Positions 54,909 through 64,000 of a stretch of 64,000 bases of DNA are shown one piece after another (position 1 is the first letter of the stretch; every line of letters begins with the position of its first letter). The notes under the pieces were generated by a model that worked only from the letters and a program-made list of their open reading frames with translations, was not told where the DNA came from and made no database searches. This stretch comes from Hymenopus coronatus (lineage: Eukaryota; Arthropoda; Insecta; Mantodea; Hymenopodidae). The stretch covers positions 14,496,027 to 14,560,026 of the forward strand of contig CM060896.1 in the NCBI GenBank assembly GCA_030762935.1, read 5' to 3'. The position numbers were made by a program, and so were the translations under genes.

Positions 54909-55540
54909 AATAATATATTGATACTATATCTGCAGTTTAAATGCTATATATATAGAGTAATTTGAGTAAATGAAGTATTAGTAATAGGTAAGTGGGTAAA
55001 ATGTCATAAACCTTCAACAGAGTTGCCTTTCTGCTTTACGAAGGATCCCGGGTTCGATTCCCGACTGGGGGTGGGACATTTTCTCTAGCCGATTATTCTC
55101 TATCCCCCCCCCCCCCAAAGACCGGAATTGTTGATGAGAGTGTGAGTAATCTAATGAATAAAATCCAAAGAGAAACAGAAACCAAGTATAACACTACACG
55201 GGGTAACGCTGTCGCCGATAGGCAGTTTGTTCCAAAGAGAAATCCTGCAGATATGACTTTGCAGTTGTGAACCTGAAGTAAATAAATGGCCCTAGTAGGT
55301 TCCTTGTGATATAACTTTTGGTTTTTTGTTGTAAAGGTTGCAACTAAAAGTCAAATGATCTCACAGTAAAAATCACAAAACAAAATTCCAAAGCAAATCT
55401 TAGAGACGTTTTTCAACCCGCTTAAGAAAATGTGAATGTGAAATTGGGCGATTTCAATATGAATTTTGCAATTTTTGAAATAATTCTGGCGATATTTTGT
55501 GAGACGAATGTGGCAACCCTGTAACCAACCTTACGCGAAA
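54909..55540 (+). repeat. tRNA-like repeat and unassigned flank
   Basis: GGATCCCGGGTTCGATTCCC at 55044-55063 is a good B box. A run of 14 C lies at 55105-55118. The remainder shows no known gene. Confidence 0.4.
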
Positions 55541-55979
55541 CCACCCGAACTGTCATGTTGGGTGTACAGTTAAATTAATCTCTACACGCGAAGAGAAAGC
55601 AAGTTTTGCGGATTCTACTGCGCGCGACACAGAGGCGAGAATAAAAGGAAGTAGCAGATTTCTCTGGAATGCCAAAACACTTGTAGAATGATGGACGGGA
55701 GTGGGCGGGAATGTGGCACGTGGGACTGGTAGCTGACGGAGAAACGCGACGTCGTGTGATTTGGACCACGTTTCACTGTTTGTAATCCAGGCAAACAATG
55801 ACATCTGTTCGGCTGGAATGGAATGGAATGAAACAATAGGGCTACACAATGAGCTTTGTTTAAATATTAGCGCTTAACCCTGAATCTCATCAAGGTTACC
55901 ATTCTTGTCGCCATAGAAACTACAAATCAATCGGCATCCACAAATTTTAATTTCCTCACGTATTTTGAGTCACAAAAAA
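55541..55979. other. Unassigned interval
   Basis: Three overlapping minus-strand frames (for example 55553-55849) without known motifs. Composition is GC-richer than R1. Confidence 0.3.
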
Positions 55980-57122
55980 AAATCGGATCTGCTCCATTCA
56001 CATGACTTTTTCTACATTTCTGTAACAAATTATTATTAATAAGCATATTCTTCTGCCTTTTTAATGCTAAAACACTACCAGAAACGGTTTTATTACTTAG
56101 TTCCTTTATAAGTAGAAGAGAAATAACGGAATGCACTAGATTAAACCGACAGTCACATGTTTTAAAATGTGGCTGCTATGGGATTGAAATCTGTGGCCAA
56201 GTGTTGACAAGTTCTCGTATCAGAAAAGTAAGTATTTTAACCAATAAGTATTGAAACTAGTAACAAGGAATATCTAAAAAACGGTCAACTCCACGAAAAA
56301 TGTATATAACATCAATTGTGTGTTTTAACGGGACGTACATTTTTTGTTAAGTAAGTATTTGTTTATCTTTTACGGTTTACCAGCTATGCAAAATTCGGCA
56401 AAATTCATCCAGAATGGCCGCGCCGTGGCCGAGTGGTCAGACCATTCGCCTCTCACCTAGGAGGACAGAGTTCGATCCCAAGCAACTATATGTGAGATTT
56501 GTGGTGGACAAAGCGGCGCAGGGGCGGGTTTTCTCCGGGTTCTCCGGTTTCACCCGCCGTCTCATTTCACCGGGGCTCCATCTTCATGTATCATTAGTGT
56601 CATCGCCTGCGGTGCCAGAGCAGTAAAAGCGGGCGTTAAACATTACCCCCCAAAAAAAATCATTCAGAATAAAAATGTCTTCAGAGGCTATTATCAGAAA
56701 ATACAAAATATACATGTTATTTGTCGTGTAAATATCTTTAATATACGATATTCTAATCAAAATCGTTACACCATTTTTGAAAAAATCAAACTTTTCGAAA
56801 TTTCTTCCGTGTAAAGGGTTGTTGGCGGAGGGGGGGGGAGTTTGTTGAAAATCTTCGTGTCACATCCTTGGAAGATACTGAACTTAAATACCAAGTTTGA
56901 TGTTCACAGTCTTGTCGTTTTTGACCTATGCTGCCCACAGACAACACACACAAAGACATATAAACACGGACAAACACATACGGACAATTTTCTAAAAATG
57001 TTTTTTTTTTTTGGATTCGGGGGTCTCAAAACATATCTTTCCGGTGAAATCTCGGTATCGAATTTTTGGGCACAATACAACTTCTCTATACACTATGTAC
57101 ATCGTATGTGTAGAGAAAGAGA
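55980..57122 (+). repeat. R1 repeat split by an S1 SINE
   Basis: AATCGGATCTGCTCCATTCA to CGTATGTGTAGAGAAAGAG. The SINE occupies 56416-56659; R1 sequence is continuous on either side (AAATTCATCCAGAAT and TCATTCAGAATAAAAATGTC). Another R1 5' end follows within 5 bases. Confidence 0.9.
56416..56659 (+). mobile_element. S1 tRNA-derived SINE, complete, with target duplication
   Basis: 244 bases. The head GGCCGCGCCGTGGCCGAGTG with A box TGGCCGAGTGG, and B box AGTTCGATCCC, give a tRNA-like promoter for RNA polymerase III. The body has CGGGTTTTCTCCGGGTTCTC and TGTATCATTAGTGTCATCGC; the tail is AAAAGCGGGCGTTAAACATT with an A-rich end. TTCATCCAGAAT before and TCATTCAGAAT after look like an 11-base target duplication with one change. 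This is the most complete S1 copy here. Confidence 0.9.
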
Positions 57123-57126
57123 AATT

Positions 57127-57480
57127 GTGATATGTTCCATTCAAATGCCTTTGTGTACACCTGTCTTGCATACATTTTCTTACGAAAGATTATTCTTTTA
57201 ATTACTCACATCATGGCATTTATGATAAACATTAGTAGAAATGGTCTCTACTTAGTTCCTTTTAAGTAGTAGAGAAATAAGGCTAAACCGTCATCTATTA
57301 AAAGCTATCTGGTTTTAAAAACAGTGAAGCAGTTGATGTGGTTCTCTTGGCATGTCCAGAAGTAAAACAAAACAGATACGAAACGAGAGATAACTTCAAA
57401 TTTGAGAAAAGTTTAAGCACTTTAAAATCAAACCAATAACAACAAATATCTCGAAAAGGGTTAATTATATGTATGTGAAT
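57127..57480 (+). repeat. R1 5' part, tandem, cut by fold-back element
   Basis: TGTGATATGTTCCATTCAAA to GGTTAATTATATGTATGTGA. The expected continuation (CATAAATTGTGTG) is not found after the insertion; a TA tract is there instead. Confidence 0.8.
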
Positions 57481-57481
57481 A

Positions 57482-58376
57482 TACAGGGTTACTACAAAAG
57501 AAATAGACAACTTCAACTGCCTGTAAAACAAAAACTATTAGAGATAGCAACCTAATTATTTTGGAGGTATGTTGAGAAACTCTCAAAGTTTCGTTTGTTA
57601 CTATTGGTAACGCTGTAGTGTTTTGTTTGTTCTTGCAGAAGCTGAAATGGCGGAAAATCCTGTGGAAAAGGCATATTGCGTGTTGGAATTTGCTAGAACG
57701 CAATCAGCAACTGTTGTCCAACGACATTTTAGAACACGTTACCACAAAAATGAAGTGATGCGCTCACAAAAACCAGCATCGTCTTCATCATGTCGCAACA
57801 TGTCGATGTAAAAGTCACGCCGTATGACATTATTTTCTTGACTCAGAAACTGCAATATCTGTAATCTGTAAGGCATCATGTGCAGTCGCTTCCGCAAGAT
57901 TTTCCATACAGTTTGCTGTGGAATTTGTAATTGAATGCTTGCCCTAGATGTCGATTTCTGTGGGCTTCTTATGTAGGCAGAACGAACACGTTCAACGTTT
58001 TCTTCCGAAACTCTTGGTCTTCCCGAGCTCTTCCCTTTGCACAAACATCCCGTTGTCTCGAATTGTCTATACCAGTCGTGGATTGACTGTCTAGTCGGTG
58101 ACGTTTTGTGGTAACGTGTTCTAAAATGTCGTTGGACAACAGTTGCTGATTGCGTTCTAGCAAATTCCAACACGCAATATGCCTTTTCCACAGGATTTTC
58201 CGCCATTTCAGCTTCTTCAACAACAAACAAAACACTACAGCGTTACCAATAGTAACAAACGAAACTTTGAGAGTTTCTCGACATACCTCCAAAATAATTA
58301 GGTTGCTATCTCTAATAGTATTTGTTTTCTTTTACAGGCAGTTGAAGTTGTCTATTTCTTTTGTAGTAACCCTGTA
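57482..58376. mobile_element. Fold-back mariner-like element, 895 bp
   Basis: Left arm 57482-57749 and right arm 58114-58376 are inverted copies more than 95 percent alike by eye, with TA at each edge and CAGGGTTACTACAAAAGAAA ends. The arms contain both the terminal repeat and the first ~40 codons of the transposase, so that coding piece is present twice in opposite directions. The unique centre is 57750-58113. An inverted duplication of the 5' end replaced the whole catalytic half. Confidence 0.92.
57750..58230 (-). pseudogene. Mariner-like transposase, DNA-binding half only
   Basis: A 163-codon frame starting MFVVEEAEMAENPVEKAYCV. It holds the first helix-turn-helix (about residues 10-60), a linker CLCKGKSSGRPRVSEENVER, and the second (QQTVWKILRKRLHMMPYRLQ). 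It breaks off at MLRHDEDDAGFCERI, just before the place where the related copies have 'FSDE' with the first catalytic Asp. The last residues come from the inverted arm. Such a protein could bind element ends but not cut them; expression is unknown. Confidence 0.88.

Positions 58377-58378
<2 letters not shown>

Positions 58379-58425
<47 letters not shown>
58379..58425. repeat. (TA)n microsatellite
   Basis: TA repeats immediately beyond the TA edge of the fold-back element, continuing as an AT-rich tract to about 58480. Confidence 0.9.
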
Positions 58426-58427
<2 letters not shown>

Positions 58428-58489
58428 TATATATAATCTTATAACATATATACTCCTATAATATATATAATCGTATAGGATATCCCAAA

Positions 58490-58572
58490 AGGTATTGAAA
58501 AGCACCCAAAAATTCGACACCGAGATTTCATCGGAAATACAAATTTTTTCCACCTGAATCCATAAAAAAAAT
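58490..58572 (-). repeat. R1 3' fragment
   Basis: AAAGGTATTGAAAAGCACCC then AAATTCGACACCGAGATTTC and CACCTGAATCC. It lacks the hairpin and leads into a full minus copy. Confidence 0.7.
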
Positions 58573-59438
58573 TTACTTTCTCTACACGTACTATGTACAT
58601 AGTGTATAGAGAAGGTATGCATTCCACCCAAAAATTCGATACCGAAATTTCACCGTAAATAATGTTTTGGGTCCCCCTGATACAAAAAAAAGCATTTTAC
58701 AGAAAGGTCCGTGTGTGTGCGTGTGTGTCTGTGTCTGTGGACAGCATAGCTAAAAAATGAAAAGTCCGTTAAAAACCAATTTTGGTATTTAGGTTTGGTG
58801 TCTTCCAAGAATGCGACACGAAGACTTTCAAGAAAATTGCCCCACCCCAACTACCCATTACATAGAACTTTTTTCGAAAATGTTGATTTTCTAAAAAATG
58901 GCTCTAACGATTTTGGTTAAAATATCGTATATTACATATATTTACCTGAAAAATAAAATGTATATCTTGAATTTTCTGGGAATAGCCTCAGAAGACTACT
59001 TTATTCTGGATGAATTTTACGGACTTTTGCATATATCTGCTAAACCGTAAGAGATAGATAAAAGCTTACTACACAGAAAATGTTGAGCGCATCAAAACAC
59101 GCAAGTTAATTTATGTACATTTTTTTCGTTGAGCTGATCGTTTTTAAGGTATTCGTTGTTTTTGGTTTCAGCTTTGAAAAACTTACACTTTTCTCATACA
59201 GTAATTTGTCAGCTCCTATCCATTCAAACAAAGGAACTTCAGTCACATAGCAACCAGCTTTTGACTATCACTTTAAACTATGATTTCCCTTATTTTGCTT
59301 CTACTTACAAGGTAGCAAGTAATAAAACTATTTCTGCTAATTGTCTCTCGATTAGCAAGAAGTAAATAGAAACATAAGCTTTTTAACAACAATTTGTTAC
59401 AGAGATGTAGAGAAAGTCATGTGAATGGAACACATCAT
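58573..59438 (-). repeat. R1 repeat, full length, subfamily A
   Basis: TTACTTTCTCTACACGTACT to GTCATGTGAATGGAACACAT. Near-consensus sequence throughout; a good representative for building a consensus. Confidence 0.94.
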
Positions 59439-60198
59439 TTTTAGAAAATGGTCCGTGTGTGCATGTGTGTGTGTGTCAGCTGACAACATAACTCAAAAAC
59501 GGAAAATCCGTTAAATACCAAACCTGGTATTGAAGTTCAGTATCTTCCAGCGATACGACACGAAGATTTTCAAGAAAATCTCACCATCCTCATCTGCTCT
59601 TTACATGGAAAAATTTTCGAAAATTTTGATTTTCTAAAAAATAGCTCTAACGATTTGTATTAAAATATCAATGTTCTGGGAATAGCCTCTGAAGACTTAT
59701 TTATTGTGCATGAATTTTGCGGAATGTTGCTTAACTGGTAAACCGTAAGAGATAGACAAAAACTTACTTCACAAGAATGTAGAACTCGTTAAAACACACA
59801 ATTCGTGTTATACACATTTTTCGTGGAGTTGACCATGTTTGAGACATTCCTTGTAATTGGGTTCAGGTTTAAAATAATTTAATCTATACTTTTTCTCATA
59901 CGGGAATTTGTGAGCTTCTGTCCACATAAACAAAGAAACTTCACCACATAGCTACCAGATTTTAAAAGATTTGCCTATCACTTTAGCCTATGGAACTCCC
60001 ATATTTGCCTTCTACTTACAAGGAAGCAAGTAATAAGACCCTTGGTTTAATTATTTCCACACCAGCCATGTGTAGGACAGGACCCTCTCTGCTAATTTTT
60101 TCTCTATTAGCATTAAGTAAATAGAAGACTAAGGTTTCCAACAATAATTTATTGTGGAGATGTAGAGAAAGTCATATGAATGTAACACATCATATTTT
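59439..60198 (-). repeat. R1 repeat, 3' truncated, tandem
   Basis: Starts at the microsatellite block (GAAAATGGTCCGTGTGTGCA), so the last ~130 bases with the hairpin are missing. It ends GTCATATGAATGTAACACAT. About 55 foreign bases sit near 60040-60095 (GGTTTAATTATTTCCACACC). Confidence 0.88.
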
Positions 60199-60986
60199 TA
60201 CTTTCTCTACACCACTATGTACAGAGTGTATAGAATAGATATTCTAATGCACCCAGAAGTTCGATACCGAGATTTTACCGGAAATACATGCTTTGGGTCC
60301 CCCTGAATCCAGAAAAAATCATTTTTGGAAAAAGTTCCGTGCGTGTGCGTGTTTGTCTGTTAAATACCAAACTTGGTATCTCTCAAGGATGCGACACGAA
60401 GATTTTCAACAAAATCCCGTCACCCCCAACTACATAGAACTTTTTCGAAAATTTTTATTTTCTCAAAAATGACTCTAACGAGTTTAATTAAAATATCGTA
60501 CATTAAATATATTTACATAAAAAATGAAATGTATATCTTGAATTTTCTGCGAATAACCTCTGAAGACTACTTTATTCTGAATGAATTTTTCGGAATTTTG
60601 CATAACTGCTAAACTGTAAGAGATGGACAAACACTTACCACACAAAAATGTAGAGCACGTTAAAACACACAATTTATGTTATGCACATTTTCTTTTCGTG
60701 GAGTTGATCGGTTTCAGCTTTAAAAACACACTATTCTTATACAGGAATTTTTGAACTTCTGTGCGTACAAACAAAGGAACTTCAGTCACATAGCAACCAG
60801 CTTTTGTTTATCACTTTCATCTATGGTACTCCCTTATGTCGTTTCCACTTACAAGGAAGCAAGTAATAAGACTATTCTTGCTAAGTTTTCCTCGATTAAA
60901 TTGAAATAAATCGAAGCATAAGCTTTTTAACAATAATTTGTTGCGGAGATGTTGAGAAAGTCATGTGAATGGAACACAACAGATTT
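60199..60986 (-). repeat. R1 repeat, full length, tandem
   Basis: TTACTTTCTCTACACCACTA to GTCATGTGAATGGAACACAA. The palindrome is cut to AAATACCAAACTTGGTATCT by a local deletion. Confidence 0.9.
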
Positions 60987-61244
60987 TTTCATTTGTAGTT
61001 CATTTGATAAGTGATAATATTGCTTCGTTAAGTGTAAACCGTGTCTATAATAAAGTTGTAATGTACATAACACGTCAATGTGTGATGCACTGCATTTTAG
61101 TAACTCCTTCGACGCGCTCGGAGAAATACGAGTATCCCTTCGAGTGTTCAATGCAATGGGTTGGTCTCAGGATAAAAGGGAATAAGTCATTTTCATACAT
61201 TTTATAGGAGAACCAAAAAACTAAACTGAATACCTAAAAGTTTA
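60987..61244. other. Unassigned interval
   Basis: Contains CTCAGGATAAAAGGGAATAA at 61166-61185, which recurs inverted at 62636-62655. No gene recognised. Confidence 0.35.
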
Positions 61245-61650
61245 CAAAGAAATACGGGGCCGTTGTTTTTCAACCTCCGATAGGCTATAGATAAAAGACA
61301 ATTCATAGAAAACAATTATTTCATTTCTAAAAGTTTTGTACACTTATGGTTACTTTTCAACATAATCACCGAAAAGATTGAGACATTTATCGTACCTGTG
61401 CACAATCTTTGCGATACCCGCTTCAGTTCAGGGAAAAAGTGAAAGTCGCTGGGTGCCAGGTCAGGACTGTACGGCGGATGATCGAAAATGTCCCATTGAA
61501 ATTGTTCAAGGAGTCGATGGGTTGTGCCAGCAGTGTGTGGACGAGCGTTGTCATGGATCAACACAATTCCTGAAGTCAGCATTCCTCTTCGTTTGTTTTG
61601 AATGGCTCTCCGCAAACGCCGTAAAGTACGAAAAAATGCTTTTTATGAAC
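61245..61650 (-). pseudogene. Mariner transposase relic, DD34D type
   Basis: Minus strand: RTLRRLRRAIQNKRRGMLTS, GIVLIHDNARPHTAGTTHRL, then FDHPPYSPDLAPSDFHFFPE. There are 34 residues between Asp of 'HDNARPH' and Asp of 'APSD', the classical mariner spacing. After FPELK the frame changes and reads GIAKIVHRYDKCLNLFGDYV then EK and a stop at 61350-61352, the normal mariner C-terminus. About 30 codons between these blocks are deleted. The N-terminal half is absent. CAACCTCCGATAGG near 61281 may belong to the 3' end of the element. Confidence 0.9.
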
Positions 61651-61803
61651 TTGTCCTTTATTTATAGCCTCCGCTCTGCTACATGCATCATCTCAAACAG
61701 ATCATTTTCAAAATCTAGTATACTGTTTTCAGTTATTCCCTTTTACCCAGATGTGCACATTGCAAAACACTTTAATGTATTGAAAGGGCAAAAATTGATA
61801 AAA
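61651..61803. other. Unassigned short interval
   Basis: Holds a third copy of TTATTCCCTTTTACCC (about 61733-61748). Confidence 0.4.
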
Positions 61804-62626
61804 CTCTGATGTGTTCCCTTCAAATGACTTTCTGTACATCTTTGTAACACATTATTGTTAAAAATCATATTCTATCTACATTATGATAATAGAGATAAAC
61901 ATTAACAGAAATTGTCTTAATTACTTTGTTCCTTGTAAGTAGAAGGAAAATAATGGAATACACTTGGCCAAAACATTAGTAAAATCTTTTAAAAGCTGGT
62001 TGCTATGTGTTGAAATCCGTTTCTAAGCAGGGCCCAGTAGTTCACAACTTTCCGTGTGAGAAAAGTTTAATTATTTTAAACCTGATACAAATAATAAGGA
62101 ATATCTCAGAAATGGTCACTTCCACGAGAAAAAAAAAAACAACCGTATATGACATTCATTGTGTGTTTTAACGTAATCTACATTTTTTGTGTGATAAGTT
62201 TTTGTCTAACTCTTACGGTTTACCAGTTACGCAAAATTCATTTGGAATAAAGAGGTATTTAGAAGGTATTCCCAGAAAATTCAACATATATACACATTTT
62301 ATTTGTCATATAAATATGTTTAATATACGATATTTTAATCAACATTGTTAGAGCCATTTTTCAGAAAATCAACATTTTCGAAATTTTTCCATGTAAAGGG
62401 TAGTTTTTGGTGGGAGTATTACTTAACTTAAATACCAAGTTTGGTATTTTACCGACTTCTCGTTTTTGAGTTATCCTGATTCCAGGCACACAGACACACG
62501 GACCTTTTTTGGATACAGGGGACCCTAAAACGTGTATTCTCGGTGAAATCTCGGTAACGAAGTTTGGTAGCAATACAATACCCTGTGTATACGCCATGTA
62601 CATAGGAGGTGTATAGAAAATAATAA
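61804..62626 (+). repeat. R1 repeat, full length
   Basis: CTCTGATGTGTTCCCTTCAA to ATAGGAGGTGTATAGAAAAT. The hairpin is CGCCATGTACATAGGAGG. The TGGTATTTTACCGACTTCTC block follows a shortened GTAAAGGGTAGTTTTTGGTG. Confidence 0.9.
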
Positions 62627-63085
62627 AAAAATGACTTATTCCCTTTTACCCTGAGAACTTCTAATAGTTCTGGAAACCTTCTCCCTTGCGCCTACATGCT
62701 AGTCGTACACTATATTTATTTTATTTGTCAGTACTAATAAGTCATGAGTAACGCAGTAAAATGCCAACGGCTCTTTATAAAGTGCAGAAAGGAGACAACA
62801 TAAAAATAGATGTATCTATGGAGACTTGAACCCTCAACATCTTAACCCGTTGCCCACAGGCTAACCACAGCGTCTCCGAAATTAAGATGCTCAAACCACG
62901 GTCCACTGCGGTTTGATCAGTCGCGTGCTAACCGCTAATACATTTTATGATGTAGCAAAGAATTTAGAACCCACAGCTCATAGGTTTCGTATCTGAAACT
63001 GCTTATTTTGGGCCGCTCTACAATCCTGCCAATTTGTGCGGTCGAATTCTGGGACACCCGTATATATGGTGTGCATAATGATGCC
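62627..63085 (-). repeat. Interval with an inverted tRNA-like segment
   Basis: On the minus strand at about 62821-62878, GGAGACGCTGTGGTTAGCCT leads to GAGGGTTCAAGTCTCC; the outer GGAGAC and GTCTCC pair as acceptor-like arms. It is too short and irregular for a tRNA gene, so probably a SINE head. The remainder is unassigned. Confidence 0.4.
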
Positions 63086-63600
63086 GTCATATAAATGACA
63101 TAAATTGTGTTTTTATTGAGATCTATATATTTCCTGTAGTGGGTTTTTGTGTCTCTTACGGTTTACCAGTTTTTTACAAAACTCATCCAGAATAAAGAAC
63201 TCTTCTATTGCTATTTCCAGAAAATTCAAGATATTCACTCATTTGTCATAAAAGTATCGTAAACATATGGCATTTTAGTACAAGTGGTTAGAGTTAGTTT
63301 TCAGAAAATCAACATTTTCGAAAAATGTTCCATGTAAAGGATAGTTGGGGATGGGGAGATTTTTCGAAAATCTTCGTGCCATATCTTTGAAACTACTGAC
63401 TGAATTTAAGTGCCAAGTTAGGTATTTAACCGTCTTTTCTTTTTTGAGCTATGCTGTCCTAAGACACGCACAGGTACACTCACCACACAGTGACCTTTTT
63501 CTGAAAATGCATTTTTTTATTCAGTGGACCCCAAAACATGCACTTCCGTTAACATTTCAGTATCGAATTTTTGGCTGAAATACAATACCTTCTCTACCGT
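63086..63600 (+). repeat. R1 3' half
   Basis: 5'-truncated, starting ATGACATAAATTGTGTTTTT; ends ACAATACCTTCTCTACCGTT with the hairpin lost. Confidence 0.85.
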
Positions 63601-63618
63601 TTATGTAATGACAGTAAT

Positions 63619-64000
63619 TTTACTTTCTCTACACGTACTATGTACACAGTGTAAGAGAAGGTAATGTAATTCACCCAAAAATTCGATACTGAGATTTCAC
63701 CGGAAATACAACCTAAATCCAAAAAAGCATTTTTAGAAAAAGTTCCGTGTGTGTGTCTGTGGACAGCATAGCTCAAAAACGAAAGGATAGTTAAATGCTA
63801 ACTTGGTATTAAGTTTAGTATATTTCAAGAATACCACACGAAGATTTTCAAGAAAATCCCCCCACTCCAACTACAAATAAAATGTATATCCTCAATTTTC
63901 TGAGAACTTTCTGAATGAATTTTGCATAACTGGTAAACAGTTAAAACACACAATTTATGTTATTTATATTTTTTTTCGTGGAGTTGACTGTGATTGAGAT
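63619..64000 (-). repeat. R1 repeat, runs off the window
   Basis: TTACTTTCTCTACACGTACT, hairpin ACTATGTACACAGTGTAAGA, and onward to TTCGTGGAGTTGACTGTGAT at the window end. The segment around CTTTACATGG to ATATTTACCTGAC is deleted (63873-63880). Confidence 0.9.

Noticed and set aside
53655..55540. A 1.9-kb element bounded by TGTTGCCA-type ends
   Set aside because: The inverted match is under 10 bases and imperfect, so chance is likely.

Overview
This window looks like a piece of a large, repeat-rich invertebrate nuclear genome, most likely an insect. The grounds are the AT-rich composition, many DNA-transposon fossils of types common in arthropods (mariner/Tc1, P element/THAP, hAT), tRNA-derived SINE-like repeats, many microsatellites, and a short insert resembling mitochondrial 16S rRNA. 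I see no intact host gene. Everything protein-like that I can recognise is a transposon fragment.

The window is dominated by one dispersed family, called R1 here, with about 28 long copies and 25 or so fragments that together cover roughly half the sequence. A complete unit is about 0.85-0.95 kb. In its + orientation it begins TCTGATGTGTTCCATTCACA and ends at a hairpin around ACTATGTACATAGT followed by GTAGAGAAAGTAA. The 12-mer ACTTTCTCTACA lies about 25 bases inside the 5' end and its reverse complement lies at the extreme 3' end. The inverted repeat is therefore asymmetric. The unit also carries a strong internal palindrome (AAATACCAAACTTGGTATTT), a microsatellite at a fixed position, no target duplication and no coding capacity, and copies are often joined head-to-tail. 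Together this matches a non-autonomous Helentron (HINE/DINE-like) rolling-circle element better than any TIR transposon, SINE or satellite. That assignment is an inference.

Layout. 1-8 kb: R1 copies, some in tandem, plus unassigned DNA. 8-11 kb: unassigned DNA with a hAT transposase C-terminal relic and SINE-like pieces. 11-16 kb: R1 copies and a SINE. 16.2-18.4 kb: a broken P-element/THAP9-like gene split by an R1 insertion. 19-21 kb: R1 with a nested 299-bp Mutator-like MITE. 21.3-23.5 kb: a long inverted repeat and a 14-copy 77-bp minisatellite. 23.7-33 kb: R1 arrays with a nested 961-bp mariner-like element. 33.5-37.3 kb: SINE, mariner-like and LINE relics. 40.2 kb: a short mariner-like deletion derivative. 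43.6 kb: a hAT MITE. 45 kb: a large palindrome carrying two tRNA-like sequences. 46 kb: a Tc1 relic with a 45-base A/T run. 47-52.6 kb: R1 copies, one with an inverted internal segment and a nested mitochondrial fragment. 53.1 kb: one unrecognised acidic ORF. 54-64 kb: R1 copies, a SINE inserted in R1, a fold-back mariner-like element and a canonical mariner relic.

The elements do not form a pathway. What the window offers is a relative chronology: R1 copies host later insertions (mariner, MULE-like MITE, SINE, mtDNA), while one R1 copy itself landed in an older P-element gene.
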